From Mesorhizobium sp. WSM3626 (GTDB lineage Bacteria > Pseudomonadota > Alphaproteobacteria > Rhizobiales > Rhizobiaceae): a DNA stretch of 64,000 nucleotides. The notes under the pieces are model-generated. The model was not told where the DNA came from, ran no database searches, and saw only the letters and a list, made by a program, of their open reading frames with translations. Numbering within the stretch: position 1 is the stretch's first letter; each line of letters begins with the position of its first letter. The stretch lies in assembly GCF_000513935.1 (NCBI RefSeq), contig NZ_AZUY01000025.1, positions 2,501 through 66,500 on the forward strand. Direction: 5' to 3'. The position numbers were made by a program, and so were the translations under genes. Below, piece after piece: positions 19,283-27,402 of this stretch.

Positions 19283-20344
19283 ATGACCTCGACATCACCA
19301 GCCCAGCCGGCCGAGAAGCATGTCGCCCCCCAGGCCGATCATGGCGATCCGGCCAGGACCCTGATCGGACGCATCGCCGAAGGGCGCGCCTGGTTGTTCC
19401 TCGCCGGCCTGATCATCTGTTTCGAGATATGGTCGAGGTTCGCCTTCGGCGCGACGTTCGTGCTCAACCCGTTCAACTTGCAGTCCATCGCGATCTTCGC
19501 GATAGCGCCGCTGCTGCTTGCGACCGGACAGACCTTCGTCATCATTTCGGGCGGTATAGACCTGTCGCTCGGCTTCATCATGGGGCTTGCCGCAGTCGTT
19601 GCCGCACATGCCACCAATCTGGCGGGCGCCGCCATTCCCTTGCCGCTGGCCATGCTGGCTGGCATCCTTGCGGCGGTGATAGTCGCCAGCTTGCCCGGCA
19701 TTATCAATGGCCTCCTAATCTCGCGCCTCAGGGTGCCGCCGTTCATCGGAACGCTCGGCATGTTCGGCGTGGCGCGCGGTGTCGCCTTCCTGCTTGCCGG
19801 CGGCACGACTGTGCCGGTGCAGAATTCCTGGTTCGCGCTGCTCGGCAATGGCAAGTTCCACGGCGTGCCTTATCTGGTCATGATCGCTGCCGTCTTCGTC
19901 ATCGCGATGCATTATCTGCTCGGCCAGACGCGGTTCGGCCAACACAATTATGCCATCGGCGCCAATGTGCAGGCGGCGCGGCGTGCCGGTATCGACATCA
20001 GGGGCCACATATTGCGGCTCTATGTGCTGTCGGCGATGTGCGCCGGCCTTGGCGGGGCGCTCTACGCGGCGCGCTTCACCGCCGGCGCGGCACAAGCCGG
20101 CGAGCCGTTGCTGCTCGACAGCGTCGCTGCGGTGGTGATCGGCGGCGCCAGCCTGTTCGGCGGCTCCGGCACGATCCTGGGCACGGTCGCCGGCGCGCTG
20201 GTGATCGCGGTGATCCAGTACGGGCTGGTCTTCGTCAATGTCGAGCCGTTCTGGCAGTTCATCGCCGTCGGCGTCGTCATCATCATTTCCGTGCTCATAG
20301 ACCAGGCGCAGCGCCGGTTCAGTGGAGGCCGCCAGGATGAATAA
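19283..20344 (+). CDS. CUT2 sugar ABC permease (RbsC/FrcC type)
   Basis: Inner-membrane permease of 353 residues with eight to ten hydrophobic segments. Family marks are GQTFVIISGGIDLSLGFIMGLAAV, LPGIINGLLISRLRVPPFIGTLGMFGVARG and VIGGASLFGGSGTILGTVAGAL. The N-terminal 40 residues are hydrophilic and cytoplasmic. The GGAG ribosome site supports the ATG at 19283. The gene's last eight bases overlap the ATPase start. Confidence 0.92.
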   Translation: MTSTSPAQPAEKHVAPQADHGDPARTLIGRIAEGRAWLFLAGLIICFEIWSRFAFGATFVLNPFNLQSIAIFAIAPLLLATGQTFVIISGGIDLSLGFIMGLAAVVAAHATNLAGAAIPLPLAMLAGILAAVIVASLPGIINGLLISRLRVPPFIGTLGMFGVARGVAFLLAGGTTVPVQNSWFALLGNGKFHGVPYLVMIAAVFVIAMHYLLGQTRFGQHNYAIGANVQAARRAGIDIRGHILRLYVLSAMCAGLGGALYAARFTAGAAQAGEPLLLDSVAAVVIGGASLFGGSGTILGTVAGALVIAVIQYGLVFVNVEPFWQFIAVGVVIIISVLIDQAQRRFSGGRQDE

Positions 20345-21092
20345 CACCAACCCGAACACCCCCTTGCTCGAAGTCCGCAACTTGTCCAAGCATTTCGGCG
20401 CCGTGCGTGCGCTGAATGATTTCTCCATGGCCGTGCGGGCGGGCGAAGTGGTGGCGCTTGCCGGCGACAATGGTGCAGGCAAGACAACGCTGATCAAGGC
20501 GATCTCGGGCGTGTTCCAGCCGACAGGCGGCGAAATCCTGCTCGGTGGCCAGCCGGTGGCATTCGCGACGCCGCAGGAGGCGCGCGAAAAAGGCATCGAG
20601 ACGATCTACCAGGATCTGGCCTTGGCCGACAATCTATCGATCGGCGCCAACATCTTCCTTGGCCGCGAACCGATGCGCAAGGCGTTCGGCTTCCTGCCGG
20701 TGCTCGACCGCAAGGCGATGGCCGACGCGGCCAGGGAGACGATGAAGCGGCTGGATTTCCACGTCAGCCGGATGAACGCCCCGGTCAGCAATTTCTCAGG
20801 CGGCCAGCGCCAGGCCGTCGCCATCGGCCGCGCCGTCTACTGGGACGCGCAGATCCTCATCATGGACGAACCGACGGCGGCATTGGGCGTGCCGGAGCAG
20901 CGCAAGGTGATTTCGCTGATCCACCAGCTCAAGGCGCAAGGACGCGGCGTGATCTTCATCTCGCATAATCTGCAGGATATCTTTGCGGTCTCGGACCGCA
21001 TCGTCGTGCTGCGGCGCGGCGTCCAGGCCGGCGAGCGCAAGATTTCCGAGACCAACCATGATGAGGTCGTCCGGCTGATGGTCGGGGGTTAG
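20337..21092 (+). CDS. CUT2 sugar ABC ATPase, single-domain (FrcA type)
   Basis: ATPase of 251 residues with only one ABC cassette, whereas most CUT2 systems use a fused double cassette (RbsA). Walker A is GDNGAGKTT, signature FSGGQRQAVAIGRA, Walker B ILIMDEPTAALG. The FrcA family has this single-domain form. ATG 20337 overlaps the permease end by eight bases; an in-frame ATG at 20322 lies further inside it. It completes a binding protein-permease-ATPase operon. Confidence 0.9.
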   Translation: MNNTNPNTPLLEVRNLSKHFGAVRALNDFSMAVRAGEVVALAGDNGAGKTTLIKAISGVFQPTGGEILLGGQPVAFATPQEAREKGIETIYQDLALADNLSIGANIFLGREPMRKAFGFLPVLDRKAMADAARETMKRLDFHVSRMNAPVSNFSGGQRQAVAIGRAVYWDAQILIMDEPTAALGVPEQRKVISLIHQLKAQGRGVIFISHNLQDIFAVSDRIVVLRRGVQAGERKISETNHDEVVRLMVGG

Positions 21093-21180
21093 GGCGTGTT
21101 GATATTCAGGTGATGCGGTATCAGCCGCTTTGGGCTCAGCCAGAGCTGAACCACAACGCATTCTTTGGACGATAAATTGC

Positions 21181-21687
21181 TTAGCCGGCATCGCGATTGG
21201 TTAGCACGATGTGGCAGCAGCCGGATCCGTGGCCCGGCGTCCAGGTGATGTTGTCGAAGCGCACGCCGGTCGCCTCGAACAGCCCGCGGTCGAAGGCGCC
21301 GGCGATGCGGCAGAGGGTCGCGAGCTTGTCGTCGCCGACACCAGCCTCGACCCAGGCATCCTTCAGCGGGCAGCGCTTGACCTTGAAAGCGATGCGGTCA
21401 TCACTGCGTTCGATATCGGTCGGGTACATCAGGCCGCTATCCGGGCTGACAGCCAGAAACGCCTCGCCGATTGCTGGCGCATCGTTGGGGCCGAAGGTGG
21501 CAAAAGCGGCCGCTGCAACCTCCCTACCACGCTGTTCGATGGTGCGGATCATGATCGCCTCGGCCTTTTCAGCGCCCAGCTCCTCGGTCAATTCGTCGAG
21601 AAAAAGGCGATAGAGATCGGCGCGGTTGCGGAAGGCGGAATCGAGCTCGCGCGACAGTTTCTCTGCTCTGGCTTCGGGATCGGTCAT
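21181..21687 (-). CDS. L-2-amino-thiazoline-4-carboxylate hydrolase family protein
   Basis: A 168-residue cytoplasmic protein matching the ATC-hydrolase family: a helical N-terminal half, then PTDIERSDDRIAFKVKRCPLKDAW and the C-terminal Cys-rich motif GSGCCHIVL. In pseudomonads ATC hydrolase opens L-2-amino-thiazoline-4-carboxylate on the way to cysteine. It is the last gene of the dipeptide-type importer operon, its start overlapping the ATPase stop by four bases, so the imported compound may be its substrate or precursor. Family members also occur with unknown substrates, so the exact reaction is inference. Confidence 0.8.
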   Translation of the reverse strand: MTDPEARAEKLSRELDSAFRNRADLYRLFLDELTEELGAEKAEAIMIRTIEQRGREVAAAAFATFGPNDAPAIGEAFLAVSPDSGLMYPTDIERSDDRIAFKVKRCPLKDAWVEAGVGDDKLATLCRIAGAFDRGLFEATGVRFDNITWTPGHGSGCCHIVLTNRDAG

Positions 21688-22469
21688 GATGCGTCCTGTG
21701 TGGTCGTGTGTAATCTCGGGGCGGCTGCCACCAGCGCCTGGCCGACGGCCGATTGCGGTGCACCGATGACGGTTCGGGCATCACCGTTCTCGGCGATCCG
21801 ACCGGCATCGAAAAGGATGACACGGTGGGCGACCGCCCGGACGACGCCGAGATCATGCGAAATGAAGAGATAGGCGATCCGTTCCTCGCGCTGCAGGTCG
21901 AGCAGCAGATTGAGGATCTGGCCGCGCACTGAAACATCGAGCGCCGATACTGCTTCGTCAAGCACGATCAGCGACGGTTTGGTGGCGATGGCGCGGGCAA
22001 TCGCCACGCGCTGCCGCTGACCGCCGGAGATTTCGTGGATGGCGCGGGGCGCGAGATCGGCCGCCAGGCCGACCCGTTCCAGCAAGGCAGCGATGCGGCG
22101 CGGGCGCTCGAATCGCGAGGCGACGCCGTGGATGCGCAAGGGGTCGTCGAGGACGCGCGCCACCGTGGCGCGCGGATTGAAGGCGGCGAGCGGATCCTGG
22201 AACACCATCTGCAGGCGGGCGCGGCGCGCACGCAAGGCCGCGCCGCGCAAGGCAAGGAAATTATCACCTTCGAATTCGATGCGTCCGCCATCCGGCTCGA
22301 TCAGTCGCAGCACCAGCCGCGCGATTGTCGACTTGCCGCTGCCGGAAGGGCCTGCCAGCGCCAGCGTTTCGCCTGGCTCGACATGGAAGGAGACATCGTC
22401 CACCGCGGCGAGAGTCTTGCCGCCGCGACTATAGCGTTTGATGAGATTGGACACCGTCAGCAGGTTCAT
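21684..22469 (-). CDS. Dipeptide/oligopeptide ABC ATPase (DppF type)
   Basis: ATPase of 261 residues. Walker A GPSGSGKST, Q-loop MVFQDPLAAFNPRATV, signature [14 protein letters not shown], Walker B LIVLDEAVSALD. DppD/DppF pairs power dipeptide, oligopeptide or nickel importers. The gene lies four bases after the DppD-like gene and overlaps the ATC hydrolase start. It is shorter than many DppF proteins and lacks the long C-terminal oligopeptide extension. Confidence 0.9.
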   Translation of the reverse strand: MNLLTVSNLIKRYSRGGKTLAAVDDVSFHVEPGETLALAGPSGSGKSTIARLVLRLIEPDGGRIEFEGDNFLALRGAALRARRARLQMVFQDPLAAFNPRATVARVLDDPLRIHGVASRFERPRRIAALLERVGLAADLAPRAIHEISGGQRQRVAIARAIATKPSLIVLDEAVSALDVSVRGQILNLLLDLQREERIAYLFISHDLGVVRAVAHRVILFDAGRIAENGDARTVIGAPQSAVGQALVAAAPRLHTTTQDAS

Positions 22470-22473
22470 GGGT

Positions 22474-23349
22474 TCAGCCGCTTCGGTTCAGCAAGGGCTC
22501 GGCGTCGAGGCCGATATGGGCGTCGAGCAGCGCGCGTGTATAGGCTTGCGTCGGTGCGTTGACGATTTGCCCAGTGCCGCCGATTTCGATCAGTTCGGCA
22601 TGACGAAATACGGCGATGCGTTCGGCAAGCTCGGCGGCGAGCGCAATGTCATGGCTGATAAACAGCAGCGCCATGCCGTCCTCGGCCACCAGCCGTCGGA
22701 TCAGCGCGATGATCTCGGCCTGCACGATGGTGTCGAGCGCGCTGGTCGCCTCGTCGGCGATCAGCAGTTTCGGCCCGGCGGCAATCGCGGCGGCAATCGC
22801 CACACGCTGCTTTTGACCGCCGGAGAGCTGGTGCGGGAAGGCGTGAATGGTGGAGTCCGGGTCGGGCAGGTGGACGCGTTCGAGCAGTGTCTTTGCCCTG
22901 ACATGAGATGCTGGCCAGCCGAGACCAAGATGGGTGCGCACCACTTCCGCGATTTGTTTGCCGACGGTCATCACCGGGTCGAGGCTGGCTGATGGGTCCT
23001 GGAAGACGAAGCCGATGTCGCGGCCGCCGAGGAGGGTATGGTTTGGCTTGGAGGCAGACTTTCGGCCCCTGCGCCCTACGAGGCCCCCCTCCGGCAGGAC
23101 AGAGGGGGGTGCCTTGGCACCCAACGATGAAAGGGAGAACCACTCGATGCTCCCTTCTGCCCTGGCGGACTGCGGCAACAACCCCGCGATCGCCAGCGCC
23201 AGCGTGCTCTTGCCCGAACCGCTTTCGCCGATAATCGCCAGCCGTTCGCCTGCCTGGACATTGAGAGTAATGTTCTTCAGCGCCGCGACGTCGCTGCCAT
23301 CGCGGCGGTAGGTCACCGTCAGATCGCGGATCGACACCAGCACCGTCAC
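22474..23349 (-). CDS. Dipeptide/oligopeptide ABC ATPase (DppD type) with repeat-derived insertion
   Basis: ATPase of 291 residues starting at GTG 23349, which overlaps the permease stop (GTGA). Walker A GESGSGKS is at 41-48, Q-loop Gln117, signature LSGGQKQRVAIAAA, Walker B LLIADEATSALD. Residues about 71-105, rich in Pro, Gly, Arg and Lys, have no counterpart in the family and are encoded by DNA that matches the intergenic repeat found at 25209-25361. The frame stays open through it. The insertion falls between Walker A and the Q-loop, where family members vary, so the protein may still work. Confidence 0.85.
   Translation of the reverse strand: MTVLVSIRDLTVTYRRDGSDVAALKNITLNVQAGERLAIIGESGSGKSTLALAIAGLLPQSARAEGSIEWFSLSSLGAKAPPSVLPEGGLVGRRGRKSASKPNHTLLGGRDIGFVFQDPSASLDPVMTVGKQIAEVVRTHLGLGWPASHVRAKTLLERVHLPDPDSTIHAFPHQLSGGQKQRVAIAAAIAAGPKLLIADEATSALDTIVQAEIIALIRRLVAEDGMALLFISHDIALAAELAERIAVFRHAELIEIGGTGQIVNAPTQAYTRALLDAHIGLDAEPLLNRSG
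23035..23139 (-). repeat. Dispersed repeat inserted in frame within the DppD-like gene
   Basis: The core CCGGCAGGACAGAGGGGG around 23091-23108 is identical to a segment at 25343-25360 and reverse-complementary to one near 25211-25228. It lies in the middle of an otherwise ordinary ATPase gene. The insertion length is about 105 bases, a multiple of three, so translation continues through it. Confidence 0.7.
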
Positions 23350-24176
23350 GACAGACCCCTGCGCACGGCCGTCGTCTCGACGATGCCTTCGCCGGCGAGA
23401 TAGACGCCCAATACCGTCAGCACCAGCGCAATGCCCGGGACGATCGAGAGGAACGGCGCGGTGCGCAAGACAGCGCGCCCTTCCGCGATCATGCCGCCCC
23501 AGGTGACGCGGTTGGGATCCCCGAGGCCAAGGAAGGACAGAGCCGCTTCAGTGAGGATCGCGGCGGCGACGATGACCGACGACATCGCCAGCACCGGCGG
23601 CAAGGCATTGGGCAGCACTTCGCGAAAGGCGATCTCCAGCGGACGCATGCCGATGACGCGGGCACCGGCGACATAGTCGCGCTCACGGATCGACAGCACT
23701 TCCGCGCGCGCAATGCGCGCTGGCCCGGTCCAGGTGCCGAGCGCTATCGCCACGACGACGACGCCGAGCGAGGGGCCAACCACGCTGACGAAGGCCAGTG
23801 CCAGCAGGAAGCCAGGCACGGTCTGGAACGCGTCGGTGATGCGCATCAGCACCTCGTCGACGAGGCCGCCGGCAAAGCCGGCCAGCGTGCCGACGACCGC
23901 GCCGATGACGAGGGCCGCGGCGGCCGCGGCAAGGCCGACAGCAAGCGAGGTGCGGGCGCCGTGGAACAGTTCGGCCAGTACGTCGCGGCCGAGCCGGTCG
24001 GTGCCGAGCGGCAGCGACCAATCCTGGAATGGCGGCAGCAGCGCGGGGCCGGCAATCGCTTGCGGGTCCCCGGGAAACAACAGCGAGGCCGACAGCGCCA
24101 TGGCAAACAGCACCGTCAAAAGGATAGTGCCGGCAACTGCCTCGGGCGTGCGCAGGAAGCGGCGCAGACGTCTCAT
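23346..24176 (-). CDS. Dipeptide/oligopeptide ABC permease (DppC type)
   Basis: Inner-membrane permease of 276 residues. It opens with a cytoplasmic arginine-rich segment (MRRLRRFLRTPEA), one membrane helix, a periplasmic loop holding LPLGTDRLGRDVLAELFHGART, then five more helices. The EAA loop is YVAGARVIGMRPLEIAFREVLPNALPP. It overlaps the DppB-like gene by four bases at its start and the DppD-like gene at its end, indicating translational coupling. Confidence 0.92.
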   Translation of the reverse strand: MRRLRRFLRTPEAVAGTILLTVLFAMALSASLLFPGDPQAIAGPALLPPFQDWSLPLGTDRLGRDVLAELFHGARTSLAVGLAAAAAALVIGAVVGTLAGFAGGLVDEVLMRITDAFQTVPGFLLALAFVSVVGPSLGVVVVAIALGTWTGPARIARAEVLSIRERDYVAGARVIGMRPLEIAFREVLPNALPPVLAMSSVIVAAAILTEAALSFLGLGDPNRVTWGGMIAEGRAVLRTAPFLSIVPGIALVLTVLGVYLAGEGIVETTAVRRGLS

Positions 24177-25153
24177 GCGCCCGCCTCACTGGCGCCGACG
24201 CGCGGGTCGAGGAAGGCATAGGCGATGTCGACAAGAAGGTTGATGAGGATGACCAGCACTGCGCTTGTGAGGATGATGCCAAGCAGCAAGGGGGTGTCGC
24301 GCGCGGCCACCGCTTCCTGCGCCAGCCGGCCGAGGCCGGGCACGGCAAAGACGCTCTCGATGACGACGCTGCCACCCAGCATCTGCGCCGATTGCAGACC
24401 GAGCATGGTGACCAGCGGCAGCAGTGCGTTGCGGGCGACATGGGCGAGCACGATGCGGCGGCGCGACAGCCCCCTGGCGCGGGAGGCCAGCACAAAATCC
24501 TGGCGCCAGACCTCGGCCATGCCGGCGCGCATCATGCGCAGATAGAGCGCCAGATAGATGAAGCCGAGTGCTGAAACCGGCAGCACCAGATGGATAGCTA
24601 TGTCGGCGGCGCGGTCGAGACCGGTCTTGTCCGAGGCCAGCGTCTCGACGCCGCCGATCGGCAGCCAGCGCAGGTCGACGGCGAAGATTACGATCAGCAC
24701 CAGGCCGAGCCAGAAGCCGGGCACCGCGTAGAGCGCCAGCGAGGCGACGGAGAGAAAACGGTCGCGCAAACTGCCGGGCCTTGCGCCGGCATAGATGCCG
24801 AGCGTCGAGCCGAGGCCGAAGGAGAGCGCGGTGGCGCTGACCATCAGGATGAGCGTGGTCGGCAAGCGCTCGAGGATGACGTCGCGGATCGGCCTGGAGA
24901 AGGTGACGGACTGGCCGAGGTCGAGATGCAGCAATGCCCAGAGATAATTGGCGAGCCGCGTCAACTCCGACTGGTCAAGGCCCCAGCGGTGGCGCAAGAG
25001 CTCGATCATACCGGCATCGCCGCCGGTCGAGACGATGTAGGCGTCGACTGCATCACCCGGGGCGGCTTCGAGCAAAAGGAAAGTGCCGATGACGACGATC
25101 AGCAGTACGAAAATGCTGCCGACGAGGCGACGGCGGAGGAGGACCAGGGTCAT
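24173..25153 (-). CDS. Dipeptide/oligopeptide ABC permease (DppB type)
   Basis: Inner-membrane permease of 326 residues with the DppB layout: first helix at about 10-30, the large loop with APGDAVDAYIV and WGLDQSELTRLANYLWALLHLDLGQSVTF, and five further helices. The EAA loop is VLASRARGLSRRRIVLAHVARNALLP. It is separated from the upstream binding-protein gene by about 270 bases filled with palindromic repeats, so it may also be transcribed from its own promoter. Confidence 0.92.
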   Translation of the reverse strand: MTLVLLRRRLVGSIFVLLIVVIGTFLLLEAAPGDAVDAYIVSTGGDAGMIELLRHRWGLDQSELTRLANYLWALLHLDLGQSVTFSRPIRDVILERLPTTLILMVSATALSFGLGSTLGIYAGARPGSLRDRFLSVASLALYAVPGFWLGLVLIVIFAVDLRWLPIGGVETLASDKTGLDRAADIAIHLVLPVSALGFIYLALYLRMMRAGMAEVWRQDFVLASRARGLSRRRIVLAHVARNALLPLVTMLGLQSAQMLGGSVVIESVFAVPGLGRLAQEAVAARDTPLLLGIILTSAVLVILINLLVDIAYAFLDPRVGASEAGA

Positions 25154-25208
25154 CGGCGCCCCGGAATTTTGACGCGCGGCTGGCTATAACAAATGCCGAG
25201 CCCCGGCG

Positions 25209-25361
25209 CCCCCCTCTGTCCTGCCGGACATCTCCCCCGCAAGGGGGGAGATTGGCTGTTGCCAGCGACCTGCCCAATCTCCGATGTTGCAGAATTGGCG
25301 AGACGGACAAGTTGCTGATCTCCCCCCCTGCGGGGGAGATGTCCGGCAGGACAGAGGGGGG
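25209..25361. repeat. Inverted pair of dispersed repeats inside the peptide-importer operon
   Basis: Two arms of about 44 bases face each other: 25209-25252 (CCCCCCTCTGTCCTGCCGG... CCCGCAAGGGGGGAGAT) and 25318-25361, its near-perfect reverse complement. Each arm contains its own small hairpin (CTCCCCC-GCAA-GGGGGGAG). The type resembles repeats I remember as common in Mesorhizobium intergenic DNA. In the transcript the pair would fold into a long stem between the binding-protein and permease genes. Confidence 0.8.
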
Positions 25362-25426
25362 TGTGAAGGAACTCGGCTTTTGCCCAAGGTCCCATTCTCG
25401 CGCGAATTCTCATCCGGGTGAGTGTG

Positions 25427-27037
25427 TCACGATTCCAAATATGTGTCCGCCCAGTTCGAAACCGCCCAGCGCGGGTTGTTGGCGATGTTGCCGACCTTGT
25501 CACTGGCGACGCTGATAAAACTCCATTCGGCGACGTTGATCAGCGGCAGGTCGGCCGCGACCTGCTTCTGGAACTCCTTGTAGAGGTCGGTGCGCGCCGT
25601 GGTGTCGAGCGTTTCGGAGGCCTTGGTGATCAGCGCGTCGAGCGCGTCGTTCTTGTAGCCGCCTTGGTTGGAGAACGGCACGCCATCGGGAATGCCGCTC
25701 TGCACCAGGATGGTGGTCGAGATCGCCGGGTCGCCGCGGAAGACCGGCGGGCCGACCGCGAGGTCGAAGGCGTGGTCTGTGTAGACCGCCTTGATGTGCG
25801 CCGCCGAGTCGTTGTTGACCAGCTGCGCGTCGATGCCTATTGCCGCGAGCGCCTGGCGCAGATAGTCGCCGAACTGTTTTGTCTCGTTGAAATAGGGGGC
25901 CGGCAAGAGCTTGAGCGAGAAACGGTTGCCGTCGGCGCCTTTCCTGTAACCGGCTTCATCGAGCAGCGCGTTGGCCTTGGCGACGTCGAAGGCATAAGTC
26001 GGCACGTCGGCGGTGTAGAATTGCGGATCGTTCTTCGGCACCGGGCCGGTGGCGGTGGCGGCATAGCCGAGGAACATCGTCTTGACGACGAAATCCTTGT
26101 CGATGGCATGCGCGATGGCCTGGCGCACCTTGATGTCGGCCAGTTCCTTGCGGCGATGGTTGATCTCGACCACGAGCTGGTAGGTCAGGCCCTCATAACC
26201 CTTGGTGATGACCTTCAGGCCGGGAACCTTGGAGATGCGGTCGAGGTCGGCCAGTGGCACGGCGGAGAAAGCCGCGAGCTGGATTTCCTCGGCCTCGAGC
26301 GCGGCAGCGGCCGAGGTACGGTCGGGCAGGACCTGATAAATGATTTCGTCGAGATAGGGCTCGTCCTTACTCCAGTAATCGGTGTTCTTCGTCAGCCGGT
26401 AATACTGGCCGGCCTTGTACTCGCCGAACTTGAACGGCCCGGTGCCGATGGGTGCGTTGTTGGCCGGGTTGTCCTCGATCTTGCCGACTTCGTAGACGTG
26501 CTTCGGCACGACGCTCGACAGTGCCGGCAAGGCGTTTCGGATCAGCTGGAACGGCGTCGGCTTGGCGAATTTGAACACTGCGGTCAGATCGTCTGGTGTG
26601 TCGACCGCGCTGAGGTCCTTGAACACCGTGCGGCCGAGATTCTGCAGCGGCTTCCAGATCCGCAGCGCCGAGAAGGCGACGTCGGCCGAGGTGAACGGCT
26701 TGCCGTCATGCCATTTGACTCCTTCGCGCAGCTTGAACGTCGCCGACAACCCGTCGGCGGCGCCTTCCCAGCTCACCGCCAGCCGAGGTGCAAGCCCATC
26801 CTTACCCTCGAAGGAGGCTTCGGCCAGCGTCTCGACGATCTTGCTGGAGATGAAGAAGACGCCGTTGGAGGCGACGATCGCCGGATTGAGATTGCGTGGC
26901 TCGGAATCGGCGGCAAGCACGAGCCGACCGCCCTTCTTCGGCGTCTGTGCCCAGCTTGATGTCGGCATGGCCGTGGAGGCCAGCAGTATTGCCGAGCCGG
27001 TAAGCATGGTGCGCCTGGAAATGGTGAAACCTGACAT
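25427..27037 (-). CDS. Periplasmic dipeptide/oligopeptide-type binding protein
   Basis: Secreted protein of 536 residues in the DppA/OppA family (solute-binding family 5). The signal sequence SRRTMLTGSAILLASTAMPTSSWAQ holds a twin-arginine-like motif. Typical segments include LVLAADSEPRNLNPA, WHDGKPFTSADVAFSAL, GTGPFKFGEY and DIKVRQAIAHAIDKDFVV. ATG 27037 follows GGAG; upstream sequence in the same frame is not family-like. It is the first gene of the operon that ends with the ATC hydrolase. Confidence 0.92.
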   Translation of the reverse strand: MSGFTISRRTMLTGSAILLASTAMPTSSWAQTPKKGGRLVLAADSEPRNLNPAIVASNGVFFISSKIVETLAEASFEGKDGLAPRLAVSWEGAADGLSATFKLREGVKWHDGKPFTSADVAFSALRIWKPLQNLGRTVFKDLSAVDTPDDLTAVFKFAKPTPFQLIRNALPALSSVVPKHVYEVGKIEDNPANNAPIGTGPFKFGEYKAGQYYRLTKNTDYWSKDEPYLDEIIYQVLPDRTSAAAALEAEEIQLAAFSAVPLADLDRISKVPGLKVITKGYEGLTYQLVVEINHRRKELADIKVRQAIAHAIDKDFVVKTMFLGYAATATGPVPKNDPQFYTADVPTYAFDVAKANALLDEAGYRKGADGNRFSLKLLPAPYFNETKQFGDYLRQALAAIGIDAQLVNNDSAAHIKAVYTDHAFDLAVGPPVFRGDPAISTTILVQSGIPDGVPFSNQGGYKNDALDALITKASETLDTTARTDLYKEFQKQVAADLPLINVAEWSFISVASDKVGNIANNPRWAVSNWADTYLES

Positions 27038-27402
27038 GATCGAACTCCGTCCTCTCCGCGACCGGGCGCGACAACACCCCCTCGAACGCCGGCGCGTGCA
27101 TCGGCATTCTTGCGGCGGATTATGAGCCTTGCCGAGGGTTTCGCCAGAGATGGAATTGGCGCATCGTTGCTTGGCTTTGAAATTTTCGTCCGCTGGACCA
27201 GTTAGCACAAGTCCATTCAATTCGGCTGGCTGGTAGGACCAGATCTGCGGATATATGGACAAATGACGCTTGGTGACCGTCGGGGCGTTGCGTCGTAAAC
27301 ATTCTGGCTAGACCACAGTGAGAAAAATGGTGCAGATTTGATCGCGAGCCGGCGGATCGAGTGCGAAACAGCACCGATCCCGGGCAATTCAGGGAGAGAG
27401 TG
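27038..27402. other. Divergent promoter region, peptide importer / M24 peptidase
   Basis: No gene is supported in these 365 bases. A site TGGTAGGACCA (27231-27241), extended to CTGGT-AGG-ACCAG, matches the TGGT-N3-ACCA pattern seen in two other promoter regions of this window. A related CTGGACCAG without spacer lies at about 27192-27200. AGGGAGAGAG at 27391-27400 serves the peptidase gene. Confidence 0.45.
27231..27241. promoter_or_regulatory. TGGT-N3-ACCA operator candidate
   Basis: TGGTAGGACCA within CTGGTAGGACCAG, in the gap between the divergent binding-protein and M24 peptidase genes. The half-sites match those of FadR-type GntR operators. This copy has different flanks from the four sites at 32.1-32.3 kb and 47.3-47.5 kb, so it may serve another regulator or be chance. 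Confidence 0.35.

Noticed and set aside
25418..26959. Open frame of 513 codons antisense to the peptide-binding protein gene
   Set aside because: Shadow of a family-5 binding protein with signal peptide; no recognisable domain in the antisense reading.
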